Origin: Lithospermum erythrorhizon
Lineage: Eukaryota; Streptophyta; Magnoliopsida; Boraginales; Boraginaceae
Direction of reading: 5' to 3'
Length of the DNA stretch: 64,000 nucleotides
Assembly: GCA_019722365.1 (NCBI GenBank)
Contig: JADFUC010000543.1
Location: 186,001 to 250,000, forward strand
This document shows, piece after piece, positions 23,170 to 37,606 of the stretch. Position 1 is the stretch's first letter. Each line of letters opens with the position of its first letter. The position numbers were made by a program, and so were the translations under genes. The notes beneath the pieces were generated by a model. It ran no database searches and was not told the origin of the DNA. It saw only the letters and a list, made by a program, of their open reading frames with translations.

Positions 23170-24863
23170 TGGAACTAAAGAATTACACTTCAGGAAAATG
23201 TCAGTTCCATTGAATTCTCATTAAAAGCGACAATAAGTTCTGATAACTCCTTGTCCGGTGTCACAAAGAGATATCAACTCTAATATTCCTCGAGAGTCAT
23301 ATCCACTTTTTGGTTGGCCTCGGCGTACACAATAAGAACATTCAAATATGAAACTTTATCACATGTTTGACACAAAAGCACTTGCTCTTGGAATAAGTAC
23401 GCCCACATGCCATCTACTCAATTTCGAATAAAGAGCTTGAAGATGAAACTAAATGAAGTGCATTATGATATCTTGAGATCTTTGTTGAAGAGCTTGACAA
23501 AGTGAATGTGTTATACCCATAATTTGTTTCACCAGATGCAAGATCAACACAAAATCAAATGATGTCATGTACTTACAAGCTATATTAAGTATCACTGATG
23601 ATAGTATTTAGTCTTGGATCGTTTATAATAGTCTCTGAAGCTGAGAAGGATGCATCGAACATCTCAATAAAACTATAAATAAAAAAATCAAGCAGAAGAC
23701 TCAAACTGGTATCTCTGTGACGAGTGTCAATCTGATTTGCCCCTTTTCCGGTCTCAATTTCATCAAGCTCCAACAAATATTGAACTTGAAGAAACTTTTC
23801 CTCTTGTAGCTGATCATGGCATTTAGATGATGAAGTAATAATATTCACAATGAAAACCAAATTTGTAAAAATTCATGAACTTTAGCATTTTCTCTTGAAG
23901 CAGCAACTAAAGCAAGTTGCAATCTATGAGCAAAATAAGCATATGGACAATTCTTCAAAAATATTAACTTACGATCCATTCCGTTCTCTCTCATATTACT
24001 TAGCATTCGTACCCTTGGCCCCGAATGGAACCGCCATCCTAATCCATGTGAAGAAAATACTTTGCATAATTGCTTTTGAGAGTCGCGGATGTAGTATCTT
24101 TTCGCGTGCACCAAATCAGAAATCGTTCTCGCCAATCCATCTACATCAACAAATCTCAAAGCGATAGCGATTTGCTCTCTTTTTTGCTTCATCGTGATTA
24201 AATCAACTAGTATGCAAAATTTTGCATCTGTAATTTTTTTCCGAATATGAGTTCTCACTTCTGAAGCAAATACATTCAAAATCTATTTTTGAATAAAATG
24301 TGAAGTATATTTAGTATTATAAGGAGCATTTTCTAAAACAACCTTTGCAACTTCATCATTATAAGATGCCAAATTTTTTAACATTTCAATGAAATTACCT
24401 CGGTCTTGAACCCTTACGTTCAATATGCTCTCTAAATGCACAAACTTGAAAAGCTAACCAACGAACACTGTCAATTGATGTCTTGAGACGCAATCTATCA
24501 TTTACTTTTTTCTCCGATCTATGGGTCTCATAACAATGTTGAATATGACTTGATTGATTCAACAAATCTTCACATTTCTTCACTGCAATATTGTGAAATG
24601 AACAAGGGTCTTTACTGATATATGAATTAGAAAGAACATTTTTTTCGATTTGCACCCTCCCAAATTCTTTGAAGGCACTTGAGCAGTGAAGACATTAGAC
24701 CCCGGAATTTCCTTTTAAACACATCGAAGAGAAAACAAAAGTGAAATGATATATCTTTGCATCGGTATGGAGGAATACTCACAACCAACCGGGAAAAATC
24801 TTGAACCAAGCTACCCACAAAATCGCTTGTAGGAGTTTTTGTCATTGTTAAGAAGGATAACAC
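23170..24863 (-). pseudogene. hAT-superfamily transposase relic (zinc-finger MYM-type 1-like, DUF4371)
   Basis: On the minus strand, segments in order resemble the plant TTF/hAT proteins often annotated zinc finger MYM-type 1-like. N-terminal words are RLRLKTSIDSVRWLAFQVCA (about 24420-24490) and NFIEMLKNLASYNDEVAKVV (24330-24400). The central part holds DAKFCILVD, ALRFVDVDG and CPYAYFAHRLQLALVAASRE (23860-24279). HDQLQ, then LLELDEIETGKGANQI, follows at 23700-23830. A weak C-terminal part with MGITHSLCQALQQRSQDI is at about 23460-23520. Stops (one after FIQK near 24285) and frame changes separate the pieces. Terminal inverted repeats were not identified. Confidence 0.82.
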
Positions 24864-24869
24864 ATCTTT

Positions 24870-27060
24870 AAATTTAAATTTTTGTGGCCCTACTTGGCCC
24901 CTAAAATGACTCTACGACTTCATCTCTTTTCTATGGAGGATACTCCCCAAATTTTAGGCGTTTGCACAGATGCATGCCTCTAAATTTTTTTATGTCAAAA
25001 TCATGTAATTATAGATTTTCAGACCCTATAAGCTCACTTTCTATCTGGAGGCACTTTGAAGGTATCGAACTCATTTCATCTAGCTGTTTTCCTAACATTT
25101 TCCTCTTTATTTGGAGAATTCGATTGTTCAATATTCTACGAAATCTCATTTTTCTTGAAAGAATGAGTGCAAGATTTTACCATGATTGATGACTTCGGCT
25201 TCGATCCCAATTCCTAAACTAAAAATTGAGAATATAATTAATATTAGAAACAAGCCAACTTTAAACTTTAACTGGAGCAAGAACAATTATTATTAAAACA
25301 AAGATAAAGTAATTGAAGTACAAAAGTGAAAGTAAAATATTTAATTTCCGCAGTACAATTAATTATTAAATTGAAAACCCCATATTTTATTCAATCCGAT
25401 AAATATAGCACCGTTAAGGCATTAATCAAAATAAAAATACATATAGTGGTAGTAAATAAATAAGAAATAAAGAGATAAAACTTATAATCAAGTCTGCAAA
25501 ACCTTATAATTTGTAAATCTAAGAAATGCTAGAAGGGTTGAAAATTCTTTTGTTCTTCTGCTTGGATTGATTAAATTGCTTGAGAGCGTCAAACAAGGCT
25601 ATGTTTTCAATTGGTAAGGTTTAACAGGGTTTCAATTATCTCACATATTTTTCCTCTTTATGGTTTGTATGCGATTGGAATATCACGTTAATTTTGGGCT
25701 AATGAGCTTGTTAGCTATTACCTATAAAAGTACGCATTAATTAAATATGTATTAGTTGATTTGGTTTTCATATGTGATACATATATTTTTATCCATAGTT
25801 TATTTATACATTAATTTAAGTTACATGTATCTCTTAATATATATTATATTTTTTATAAAAAATATCATGAAAAACTTCTATATATATATATATACTATAT
25901 ATATATATAGTACTTAAAAATTTCAAAATCGAGGGGAGCACCACGCTCCTTTGGTCTCTTCTAAGCTCCTCCAGCGACCGTTAACTTGCAGTCTAATGAA
26001 AGTAGTGGCCATCGATAATGTTGTCGAGCAGATACTACAAACAATAGCAGCACATCTTTCGAAATTAGTGAACCTGGTACTCAATCCATGCTTAATTTAG
26101 ATTTTTTAGCCAAGCATTTTTTTTCATAAAACACCATTTCTTATTGTTACTATTGATTGTATATTATGTTCCAAATCTTTGAGATATCGTTAGATGCAAT
26201 TATATTACAAACTCTGTAGATTCTCTACCATCGATACGAAATATTTTTAGTTCCAATTATATTTCAAATTTCTCAGATTATCAAGTGGTAATTTACAATG
26301 TTCCTTCTAAAGCCTTAAGTATTCCTTATTTCTTACTCAAATGTTATTGAAAAACAGGGTAAAAGATGTTAGGCCGCAACTTTGGTAAACATAACGAGGA
26401 TTAAAGAAAGTTGTTGTTGGTTACATACTCAGAATGTTAGTCAAGTGATCAAACTAACACATTTCAAGCAAAGAACGAAACCCAGGAAAAGAAATTGCAC
26501 TTGAATCTTCACACTCCCCATTATCACCATTAAAGACGCAAATAAGCCAGATTACTATCAATCCTGATATATAAATATATGATCACATTTTACATTACAA
26601 ATATTAAAAGTCTACATATAGTTGCAAAGTATAATAGCTTTCATAAATTATAGGCAGTTCAGCGAAGAAGAAATTGCTAATGTTGAGGGATGATGATGGC
26701 GACCAGAAACTCTAATACATGAAAAGTTGAACTTTCCTCCATCGTATCACTGCCACTATGTTAAAAACCACTTCTTTTGCAAACAATGAAAACTCTATCA
26801 GGATATCATTTTGTTAGAACATTATCGTTTTGCAAACAATTAAATTTCTATCGGCATGTATCTATAATAATCACTTTATAATGGTATTTTTGTGAAGATA
26901 TTATAATAATCGTCAATTAGAATCACTATTGAATAGGTCACCGAAATGTTCGTCATTTGACGGGTACCGTTCACTAATTAAATTAAAAGACTGGAGTAAC
27001 AAAAAAGACACCACTGTTTCCTGTTCCAAAATACTAGAAATGGAGTATCAAAAAAGATCA
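24870..27060. other. Intergenic, AT-rich, no gene seen
   Basis: Contains an AT dinucleotide run with a palindromic centre at about 25880-25912. The first ~300 bp may be the decayed N-terminal part of the hAT relic, but no recognisable zinc finger is left. Nothing else was identified. Confidence 0.5.
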
Positions 27061-27061
27061 G

Positions 27062-27103
27062 AACTTCTATTAAACCATTTCCAACTTCTATTAAACCATT
27101 TCC
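27062..27103 (+). repeat. 21-bp tandem duplication
   Basis: Two exact copies of a 21-bp unit beginning AACTTCTATTAAACCATTTC lie head to tail at 27062-27082 and 27083-27103. It is inside non-coding sequence. Confidence 0.9.
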
Positions 27104-27713
27104 AGCAAGTAATCAAAATATTTAACACCCTCCCTATTGACACATCAAATTATTCATATTTTTTCTCATAATTTACACCACAATATCTACCAACACCATA
27201 GCAGCTCATCATTCATAAAGTTTTACATTTTTTTCATCCACATAAAAATTAATTTCTATTTATAGATCTTGAAAAATAAAAAATATTACTAAAACAAAAA
27301 TTAATTTCAAATAATTATTTGACTATAAAAGTTATTTTAAAAATCAAAAGATTACTTTTCAACATGGGTCCCTAGACCACATTTAGGACAATCGCAGTTT
27401 TTTTTTTTTTGCTCAAAACAAGGTCAAACGTGCAAAATGCACGGTCAAACCATTGCCGAACTAAAGACATGTACCATTTCAGCATGGAAATAGGTTTGGC
27501 CCTGATTTAGGTATATGATTCCATGAACAAATAAGAGATGAATTATTCAGATAAGACTGATGATGAGACGATACATAGCAAAAATCTCCAATCTTTTATC
27601 AAATACAACAGACTTGTTCGAAGACGAAAAACAAATTCAAATTGTTACATAAAAAGAGACAATCAGATCTTCAAAGCATTAAGAGACTAGTAAGAAAGAA
27701 ATTAACGAAAACT

Positions 27714-29123
<1,410 letters not shown>

Positions 29124-29206
29124 TTATAAAAAAAAATTATAGAGGAGATGGGATTTGTGGGTACAAACTAATCGCAATTCGCAAAGGGGGGGGGGGAATC
29201 TCTGAG

Positions 29207-29268
29207 TAGGGTTTGATGAGTGTGTGAGGTTGTATAAAAACGAGTGATTAGGGGATTAGGGCTGGGCT
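29207..29268 (-). promoter_or_regulatory. Telo-box and site II motifs of the RPS26 promoter/leader
   Basis: On the minus strand, AAACCCTA (29214-29207) is a telo-box and AGCCCA (29268-29263; TGGGCT on the plus strand) is a site II element. This pair is the known signature of plant ribosomal-protein gene promoters. They lie 115-180 bp upstream of the first coding segment. A 10-base G run (29177-29186 region, plus strand) lies between them and the gene. Confidence 0.6.
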
Positions 29269-29274
29269 GTTCAT

Positions 29275-29700
29275 ACACACACCCCCAAATAGTGTTTGGA
29301 TTTGGGGTGGTCGATTATTTTGTGTCAAGTGTAATAATTGAGAGTTATATTCGAGGATAAAATGGTCATTGGTATTAAACACACAAAATAGTATTTAGTT
29401 GGGGTGAAATAAGCTATTTTCTTTCTCTGAAGATTTTCATCATAGTAATTGAGGGAAGTTATATTCAATGGTAAAATGGTCATTGAATTTGTTATACACA
29501 CACACATCCAATAGTGTTTGGGTGAGATTGAAATGACTATTTTGCCCACTGTCATTCCCAAATGTAGTCTTTGAAAAGTTATATTCGGTGGTTAAATGGT
29601 CATTGAATTTGGTATACACATATCCAAATAGTGTTTGGTTGGGGTGAAATGAATATTTTGTCCTCCGTTTTTAAATGTAGTAATTGAGGAAGTTAGGATG
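29275..29700. repeat. Tandem array, unit about 115 bp, about 3.7 copies
   Basis: Units start at about 29331, 29445, 29564 and 29677 (periods 114, 119 and 113). Each carries GTAATTGAGG-like, GTTATATTC, AAATGGTCATTG, CACATCCAAATAGTGTTTGG and GGGGTGAAATGA words. A half unit precedes the first at about 29275. The array lies immediately upstream of the RPS26 promoter motifs. The origin of the unit is unknown. Confidence 0.85.
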
Positions 29701-30780
29701 TTTTACATTTGGGTTGGATACAGTGTGGTTTAGAATGGGTGGGCTACCTCGTGGGTTGATTTGGCTCTTTGTCTTTCTTTGGGCTCCTCTTTGTGATCAA
29801 CTTCTTGTAATTTAGTACTAACATATTATGGTTTTACGTCTTTTCGAATAAAATTCATCGCTTAGTAAAAAAAAAGAATTTCAAGGCATGTTTTGTATTT
29901 GGGCCTCTTTATCTTAAATTAAATTAAGTTTCAAGACCTATTGCACATTTGGTATGAAAAAATCCGGCTCGGTTAACTAATAGAAACAAATTATGATCGG
30001 ATTGAATATATATTTAAAAATATCCGGGTAACTCTGTTACTCGACTGGGTTATAACTTAAATGCACCACTACCTCGTTAAAAACCATACTGCGTTTATAG
30101 GTTTTTTTGTATATTTTGCTTTTACTTATACGTTCGAATGTTTCTAATCCACTTTCTCTCGTTTGTGAATTGGGGTGCAGAAGATCGATCCCCAGCACAA
30201 TGGTGACTCGGCCGGCGCCGGCCAGACTCGGGTCAGTCCGGAGATTGCCAAATACAACTTTAGTTTGTTCCATGTTATGAAAACGGTAGGTATTGCCTCC
30301 TTTAGCATGCAAATATCAACAAGAATTCAAAACCCACTATCCATTACAATTTACAACAAAAATATCCAAACTTTCGTTGTCGTGCCTTCCCCGTTGCTAA
30401 GAAAATCTGGTTGTATCGTCTTCGAGAAGTCATGAGTCAATAACAATTGACAAGTGACAACATGTATGATTACGAATTTAAAATTACGTTTTGTGTGACA
30501 TTGTGTTATATTTGTTTAATATTTTTATTTTTATTTATTAATTAAAAAATTATAAACATCACACTTGTCGTGGTCTTAATATAAAGTGTAACATAAGTTA
30601 TCATTTGAATTAACAAACAATCCATACAATAGCATTGTTATTCGACATTGAAGATAAAAAGTGGAAAAGTTATCATAAGTTGAAGATAAACTATGTCCCT
30701 ACGAACGACCCTTTTGTTCAAGGACGGAAGAACCAAAGACCAAGATTAATCATAATCTCGTACTTAAAGGGCTCAAGATC
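29701..30780. other. Intergenic, nothing firmly recognised
   Basis: An 86-codon ORF on the plus strand at 30175-30435 includes QHNGDSAGAGQTRVSPEIAK in a GC-richer patch, but it has no family I recognise and could be incidental. No RNA gene was seen. Confidence 0.4.
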
Positions 30781-30791
30781 GTCTATAACAT

Positions 30792-31127
30792 TTTTGTGCG
30801 ACATTCTCTGTTACACTTCTATTTAACGTATTATTTTTTAATTTTTTAAGAACACTACCTTAACCAATCATGTTTCTAACATTATCTCCTACTGACTTCA
30901 ATTCAAAATATTTGTCAATGTTGCTTTTAAAGACAAAATTTTATATTTTTCATCTTTGAATGGTCAAAATTATCAATAGTCAAATATCTGTCTCGAAAAG
31001 CATAAATGACAATTGTTTTGAATTGGTCGCATAACCTGATATACATATTGATTTGATAAGGGATCATGCTTGAAAGATTGAAAAAATAGTCATTAAATAG
31101 AAGTGTAACAGAGAATGTCGCACAAAA
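30792..31127. repeat. 35-bp perfect inverted repeat flanking about 270 bp
   Basis: The arm 30792-30826, beginning TTTTGTGCGACATTCTCTGT, is the exact reverse complement of 31093-31127. The spacer is AT-rich and non-coding. The structure fits a small non-autonomous DNA transposon (MITE) or foldback element, although the true ends may lie a little outside the perfect arms. No target duplication was confirmed. Confidence 0.85.
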
Positions 31128-33689
31128 GTGTCCGAAGTCAAGTAGTCGACAAATTGGTCCATCATATAAAAAAGAAGTTTGTCACTCATCACCGGGATTA
31201 TTTAGACCTAAGTTTTGACTTTAATTTGATACAATCAATGGATTGATGGATCCATATAACTAAAGCCGCCTCTAATAATTCTCTATAATTAGATATTTAG
31301 AGTGACACTCACTTGCCCATCTCTTTCATAGACCGTTATTTGATATCATTGTCTTATTGTTATAAGGATGTTTAGAGGGGCCATTAACCAAATCCACATG
31401 TTAATTGCTCCTCCTAAAACATGTCGATTCGGCAAAAAGAAAAGGTTGAAAATTCATTTGCCCTTGACAGAAAGTTATGAATTGATTGGTTAAGTGAGAT
31501 GCTTATTACGGAGTATATAACTAATTAATGTGCGATGTGGGTTAATAATTTTGTTGCTAGCAATATTGTTACTCCTTCCATTTTTTTTTTAAATTATAGA
31601 TTTTTTGATCGTTTAATACGTTGATTAATGAAAAGAAAAAGTAATCAATTGCGTGAAAATGTCGAAATAACAATCAATTGAAAGCAAATATAAATTTCTT
31701 GATTATTAACTTAAAGAGAGAAAGTAGTAAAAAAGTATATTGAAAATGTCACAAAACTATTTATTATGCTAAAGCGACAACCAAAAAATAAATTTATTTG
31801 GTAAAAGCAACCAATAAAAACAATCGTAAATGTTGGTGAATTCCAAAAAAACTATCAATTACTTAACTATTTAAAACGTTCCAATTTGCTATCAATGTCA
31901 AATTTTATCGTAACCCAACTTCTTATATCAATTTAGGTCAAAGTCTCAAGGATTTCTTTGCATGCGAAGTTATTTTTTTTTATATATAATTAACGTAACA
32001 TCATCTTCTTATTTCAAATAAAACTATTGCTCAACTAGTTCTGGCTCATTAAGTGAGGTAATTTAGCCATTTAGGATTAAAGATTGAAACATTCGAAAAC
32101 AAACACCCTAACATTTTTAAACATGTAAAATATAAATCATAACTTGGATCTATTGGTTTCTTTAGGAAATTATATCTGTGTGAATGATCCGTTCTCCATT
32201 TGCATCATGTATAAGGCATGAATTAAACATAATTATAGAGACAAGTATCACTGGAATGACTCCCCCAAATAAAAGGGATTTAGTAATAAATTTGTGGAAT
32301 AAAATACAGTTTTAGGATAAAGTGGAAATTTAAATTCTGTGTCTGCCTGTCCCTCTCATATCTAGTGACTAGTGCATTTATTGGCAATTTGGCAGAGATG
32401 CTTAAAATATTCATGGAGATCTACTCGCATCCCATTTATTGGACATTGTATGGGATTCACCAAACATTTATGGATTTGTCAAAACAGAGTTGCTAAAAAT
32501 AAATACACCCTTCATTCCAAAAAGTAAAAAATGAATAATTGTCATGAGGTATCACCCTAGAAATATCTTAATGATGAAATAAAATAATTAATTACTTTTT
32601 ACCATAAACTTTTCATACATCATGAGTTCGAATCTCATAAGGAGAAACCTTATATTGAAGTGGTTAAAGGAAAATTAGTCTTGATCAATTAAGACATATT
32701 CCATGATATCAGGGATACAAAGAGACCTTGAGGATTAGTAATGGCGATTTTCATATAAATGATATTATAAAGTAAATAAGACTATTAGGGAAATATATGT
32801 GGGTAAACACTAACTAACAAAACCATTTAATTGTATGATTCTTTTCGTATATAATCAAAGTTAAGTAAATAAATATAATTAAAATTTAAATTGATTATTC
32901 ATTTTTATTTGAATCTGGTTAAATTCGGGTGTACCGAACAATAATGGCATGGCTTAATAGTACAATATGAGGACATATTAATATGCATAAATTTATTGCT
33001 GATTTGATAACTCATCTTTTCAATCCCATAGAAATAAACTTCTTCTCAACTATCCCCTTATTTATCTAGTAGACAAGAACCCAACAAACACATTTAACAT
33101 CCATCAAAATCGCTACCAAACTCCCTAAAATGTGTAGAAACAAATTAAAGATCATATAAACAAGGACATACTTGTGTGGTAGTATGGGGATTGGGGATAC
33201 ATCTATCGTTAGAAGACTTTTACCTTTCTTGGCTTACTCCAATTTGAACTTACTCTTTGCTTGGCAAAGCAAAAGCATATAAAAGAAAGAGCCCCTTGCC
33301 CATGAGAGTGACCATGCACCAACGCAATCTCTTACTTTGATACTCTATTTCTCCCCCTCGAGGCACTTGTAGGAGGGTCGAGAGCCTATTTTTCAAACAC
33401 ACACACTCAATTAGTTAATGTTTTGCTATATTTTTTTAAGCTTATTCGTATGTAGGGAAATAGTTTACTTCAAGATGGGTAAACGTAGAATGCAGAACCA
33501 ATTTCATAATTTTATTAAATAGTCGGTGTGACATTACCTGATACATAAATAATTTGCATGATTTTATAACAAGTTGATATAATTGGATTGTAACTGCTAG
33601 AGATATTTTATTATTTATGAATATGTGCACCAATACAATAAAACCCTTTTGGGAAAATTTATCTAGACACAAAGAAGATTTATCAAACG
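31128..33689. other. Intergenic, AT-rich, no gene seen
   Basis: No ORF with recognisable homology. The fragment near 32615-32650 (GAGTTCGAATCTC) resembles a lone box B, but no box A is at the right spacing. The ORF near 33442-33672 on the minus strand is likely incidental. Confidence 0.5.
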
Positions 33690-35290
33690 ATTAAGGTCCG
33701 ACTATCAGTCTATTGCTCTCTAAGCATAACTTACATTGCTTGAGATCTTTGGACTTGGATTTGGTGTAGTGTTGGACTTGATTTGGACTTGGGCACCTAT
33801 TTGGGGGAATTTGGTTGTTTTTGATTTGTGTGCGGGCGTTATGTGATCTGAGGCCCCGGATTTGGTTGTGTTTAGACTTGGCATGATCCTAAGTTGGATA
33901 GGATTTGTGCCTCGATTTGGATGTAGAGGCTGAATAAGTGCGGATCAATGTGATCTACAGGCCCCGGATAGAAGACTTGAGTCTTGAGACTTGGTTTTTG
34001 ACTTGGATATGAATTAAATTAGGAAAACCTTCGCGGTGTATACCCGTATGGTTATGCGGACTTGATCTTTAATTACATAGACTTAGGTCGTGGGGAGCAT
34101 AACTTGATTTGCTATGTGTCAGTAAGAGGTCTTGCTTGACTTGATCTCGTATAGCTAAGGCTGAGTCAGTCTTACTTGACTTTCTCACGATCTTGGTGCT
34201 TATCCAAGTGGATATGTTTATGCTGTCAAGAGAGGATACGCCGCGACTTACTCGGTGTTTCCCAAAACTGACTAGACGGGGGGCTCACGGCTTATATCGC
34301 TTTATGATTTACTATCGGGGCATTTTCCGCTTAATCATGTAGATTATTTATTTATGAGATCTGAATGATCAAAAATTTTTCATCGATTTTTTGGGTCTTG
34401 ATCCACGAAATTCACTAACGTTGTGCGATAATTCATCCTAATTGGGCGCCTATTTTGATGCGAGTTGAAGATTTTGTGTTTTTTCGCTCCGGTTCTGATT
34501 TAGGCCTGTTTTAGGTTTATACTTTGAAGATTTGATGTTTTCTCGATAAAGTAACAATGTTCATATTTTACATGAAGAAATACGCCCGAGTTGTTTTTAT
34601 GTTAGGAGCTTTTGTTGTATTTGAGGATGAAAATTTTCGGTCATAATAGAGTATTTATAGGCTTTAGACTTTCTCTTCGATTGATTTGATCCATAATCGC
34701 TGGGTTTTTGATCTTAGTTGAATTTAAGGCAAAGAAGCGAGCCGTTGATTTTATGGAAATTTCTTTGTCCCTACTCCAAGTATATGTTGCGCCTGTTATG
34801 AAGAATCAAGAAGCTTCCGGATTCTTTTTCAGGTCAAATGCATTTTCATATTAGCTCCAACTCTTTTGGAGTCTTCATTTTAAACGCGTTCTTTCTAGAG
34901 TCTTTATTTTAAGCCCCAAAGCTTCCGGAACTCCTATTTCAGGCCAAATAGCCGAAAATAATGTAATAAATTTAGGGATTTTTGAGCCCTAGTTTCGATT
35001 GACATTTAACTCGGGGAGAAATATTTTTTGAGGAAATCCTAGATTTGAGTTAAATTAGGGTTAATTAATGATAAAAATCTAATTTAAACTTTAATTTAAT
35101 TTAGGAGCCTAGTCGCTGAGACCTTCAGATTTACAAGTGTTAGATTTTTATTAGGATTCGGGTTTGAAACCCTAGTATCGCATTATAGCCACGTGTGATC
35201 AATTTATCATTTAATCAATTTTTTCGATTAAAATAAATCAAATTTAATTAAATTTGTTTAATAAATTTCGACTGTCTATATGGGCCCTCG
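33690..35290. other. GC-richer non-coding island, probable decayed LTR-element sequence
   Basis: This block differs in base composition from its flanks and is rich in the words ACTTGGATTTGG, GACTTGATTTGGACTTGG and GGCCCCGGAT, the last repeated at about 33851 and 33961. No reading frame survives. Such composition is common in non-coding parts of old Gypsy elements, but no LTR pair, PBS or domain was found, so the class is a guess. Confidence 0.35.
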
Positions 35291-36705
35291 TATTTTAAAA
35301 AAAATCACAATTGACATTACATGATTGATATGTTGCTGAGACATCATTTTCGAAAGTGTGAGAAAAAAATCACAATTCGACATTGCATATATGAGAGACT
35401 TGTGTCTTGGAGTTTTGCTAGATGTGAAAAAAAAATTAGGTTGAGGGAATTAAGTAAGAAGTAGGATTCTTGAGTCATAACAATCTTCGTGATATTATTA
35501 GTGGTCTATGATTTGGATGCCGCATTCGCGTGAGGAAGAATCGGGGGTAAATCATTGTGGTGTTTATTTACGCATTATTTTATTTACATTTGTCATATCT
35601 AAATTAGTGATATATCATTTGATTGGTTGTTGTTACCATCCTCAATGTGATTTGAGTTATTATCAATTATAGAATTGTCAATAATGATGTAGGATTTTTA
35701 ATAAATCCAACATCAGCTTATGAGCTTATGGGAGTGACAGTACATGAATTAATTTAACATCTTAGGGGTCTAGAGTACTTAGATTCATCAAATGAGGGAA
35801 TTCATTGCATATTTAAAAGGAGACATAAGAAATGGTGCATTCTTGAACCTACACAATGAATGTTAAAAGTCAAAAAGAACTGCTGAATGGTGTAGTGGAA
35901 ATGCAGAATCACTCTAAATTTAGGCACTAAAATACTTTTTCTTGCTTTACGTACTCCATGTGGCAGAGAATAGTTAGTAACATTTCAGATCTTAACTAAA
36001 CATCATGAACACCAAAATTGGCCAAAAATAAATATAGCCTGCAAAGGTAAAAATATACTACTCCCTCCATTACAAAATAACTAATTATTTAGCCAAAAAA
36101 TAATTTATTAAAAAGTTATGAAATCAATGAAAAAATTAATAAAATTTCACAATTTTCAATGTGATGTAAAGATTAATGAGCAAAAATAAGGAATGATGAT
36201 AAGGAATTTTGTAAATTTAAGTAAAGCTAAAGTTGAGAAGAATCGAAATCACTTTATTTTTTAAATAAAATTTTTAGGTAAGCCCAGTCTTATTTTTGAG
36301 AATGAGAGATTAGATATTCAGAACAAACCACAATATTATGAAATCATAATTTATAATCTTGTAAATAAATGCTTTCTTTAAATAGCTAATTTTACAAACA
36401 AACAAAAAAAAAGAAGAACAAACCACAATATTAAGAACTAAATATCAGAGCAAATAATGGACATTATGGAATATATATTGCAAAAAGAAGTTCAAACCCT
36501 TTGGACAGCTCTAATGGAGCAGAAAAACCCAAAGGTATACAATGAAACATAATTTATTTCCTACTGCAGTAGTCCTATCGATATAAATGATCTCGCATAA
36601 TGAAAACCATAATCTGGTAACATCTTGATTATAAGTTTCTAAAGAGATTATTAACTTACTATAAAAGAAATACTAATAACATTAATTTATTCCTAGCTGC
36701 AAAAC
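35291..36705. other. Intergenic, with a possible MITE end
   Basis: The word TACTCCCTCCATT at about 36059 resembles the end of a Stowaway-type MITE (TACTCCCTCCGT). The opposite end was not found. A CACAATTGACATTACAT/CACAATTCGACATTGCAT pair near 35307 and 35370 is a short imperfect direct repeat. No gene was seen. Confidence 0.4.
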
Positions 36706-37606
36706 TTAAGGGCATGCTATGTTGAGGGTCGTTCCATTCATTTTAGGCGCGGCATCATCAAAATCAAAGTCGAAATCAGCCAATGTACTAGGCCCTTCGT
36801 CCAAGCCACCAAGTGGAAGATCCAAGAAATCATCATTGCAAAAACCAATTGGATGCAGATCAAAAGCATCCAAGGTTGCAGCAAATCTTACACTCTGGAG
36901 CGACCGAAGCAGGTCAAGTGCTAATTTGAAGTCAACTGATCATCATTTTTGTTCAAAGAGAAGCATTCTCATCAATAGAAACAGGATCATGTAGTTTCTG
37001 CTCGACACCGCTATTGACCATATCATCATGTATATTTCCATTGGGAGTAGTAACACGCCTATTCTTCTTAACATCACCACTGAAGTTCTTATCAGACGGA
37101 TTCAATTTCGCCATTGATGCAAACTCAAGGCGTTTCGATTCATAAGCTCTAGATGCCTCTTCAGGGGTATTGTAAGTACCCAACCACACCCTTTTCCTCT
37201 TGAAAGGGTCGCGAATCTCAGCAGCCCATTTGCCCCATTTTCGAAGACGAACACCTTTGTATTTTGATGAAGACGGGTTCTGTCGACTTGCTGCGAAGGA
37301 TTTAGCGATAACCTTGCTTTTGTTCCTCTTCCTAGGTGGGGTTTTCTTCTTAGCATTCCGATTGTTGATGTCCAGAAAAGAATTCTTATTCTCAGTATCA
37401 GGGGTCTTCACCGGATGAACATGATTACAATTTGGCAAGAGAACCTCTTTAACAACACGCTTCGGGTTCTGGACACTGTATCCTTGTTCGTCATCGGAAG
37501 AATCAGTAGCATAAGGATCATGATAAATGATCCTAACCTTCCTCACAGGTACGACTGAACCGTTATTGGCCTTACAACTGCAAACTCTTTCTTTATTCAA
37601 ATCCAT
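36706..37606 (-). CDS. ERF118: AP2/ERF transcription factor, ERF118/CRF group VI-L type; C-terminal frame disturbed
   Basis: Nuclear DNA-binding regulator of the cytokinin-response-factor group. The start ATG is at 37606. A CRF domain lies at residues 22-42 ([20 protein letters not shown]), a basic stretch PPRKRNKSK near 90-98, and a full AP2/ERF domain at about 115-166 ([36 protein letters not shown]). As written, the frame stops at 36953 after DENASL, giving 217 residues. Beyond it, minus-strand 36915-36706 reads openly in another frame as an acidic tail ([42 protein letters not shown]) to a TAA at 36708-36706. Two small indels between 36953 and 36915 would explain the break, so the real protein probably ends at 36706. 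The DNA-binding part is certain; the tail is inferred. Confidence 0.88.

Noticed and set aside
32615..32650. Box-B-like GAGTTCGAATCTC as a SINE
   Set aside because: No box A at the right spacing and no body that could be delimited.
36719..36994. 91-codon plus-strand ORF
   Set aside because: It is antisense to the acidic tail of the ERF gene.
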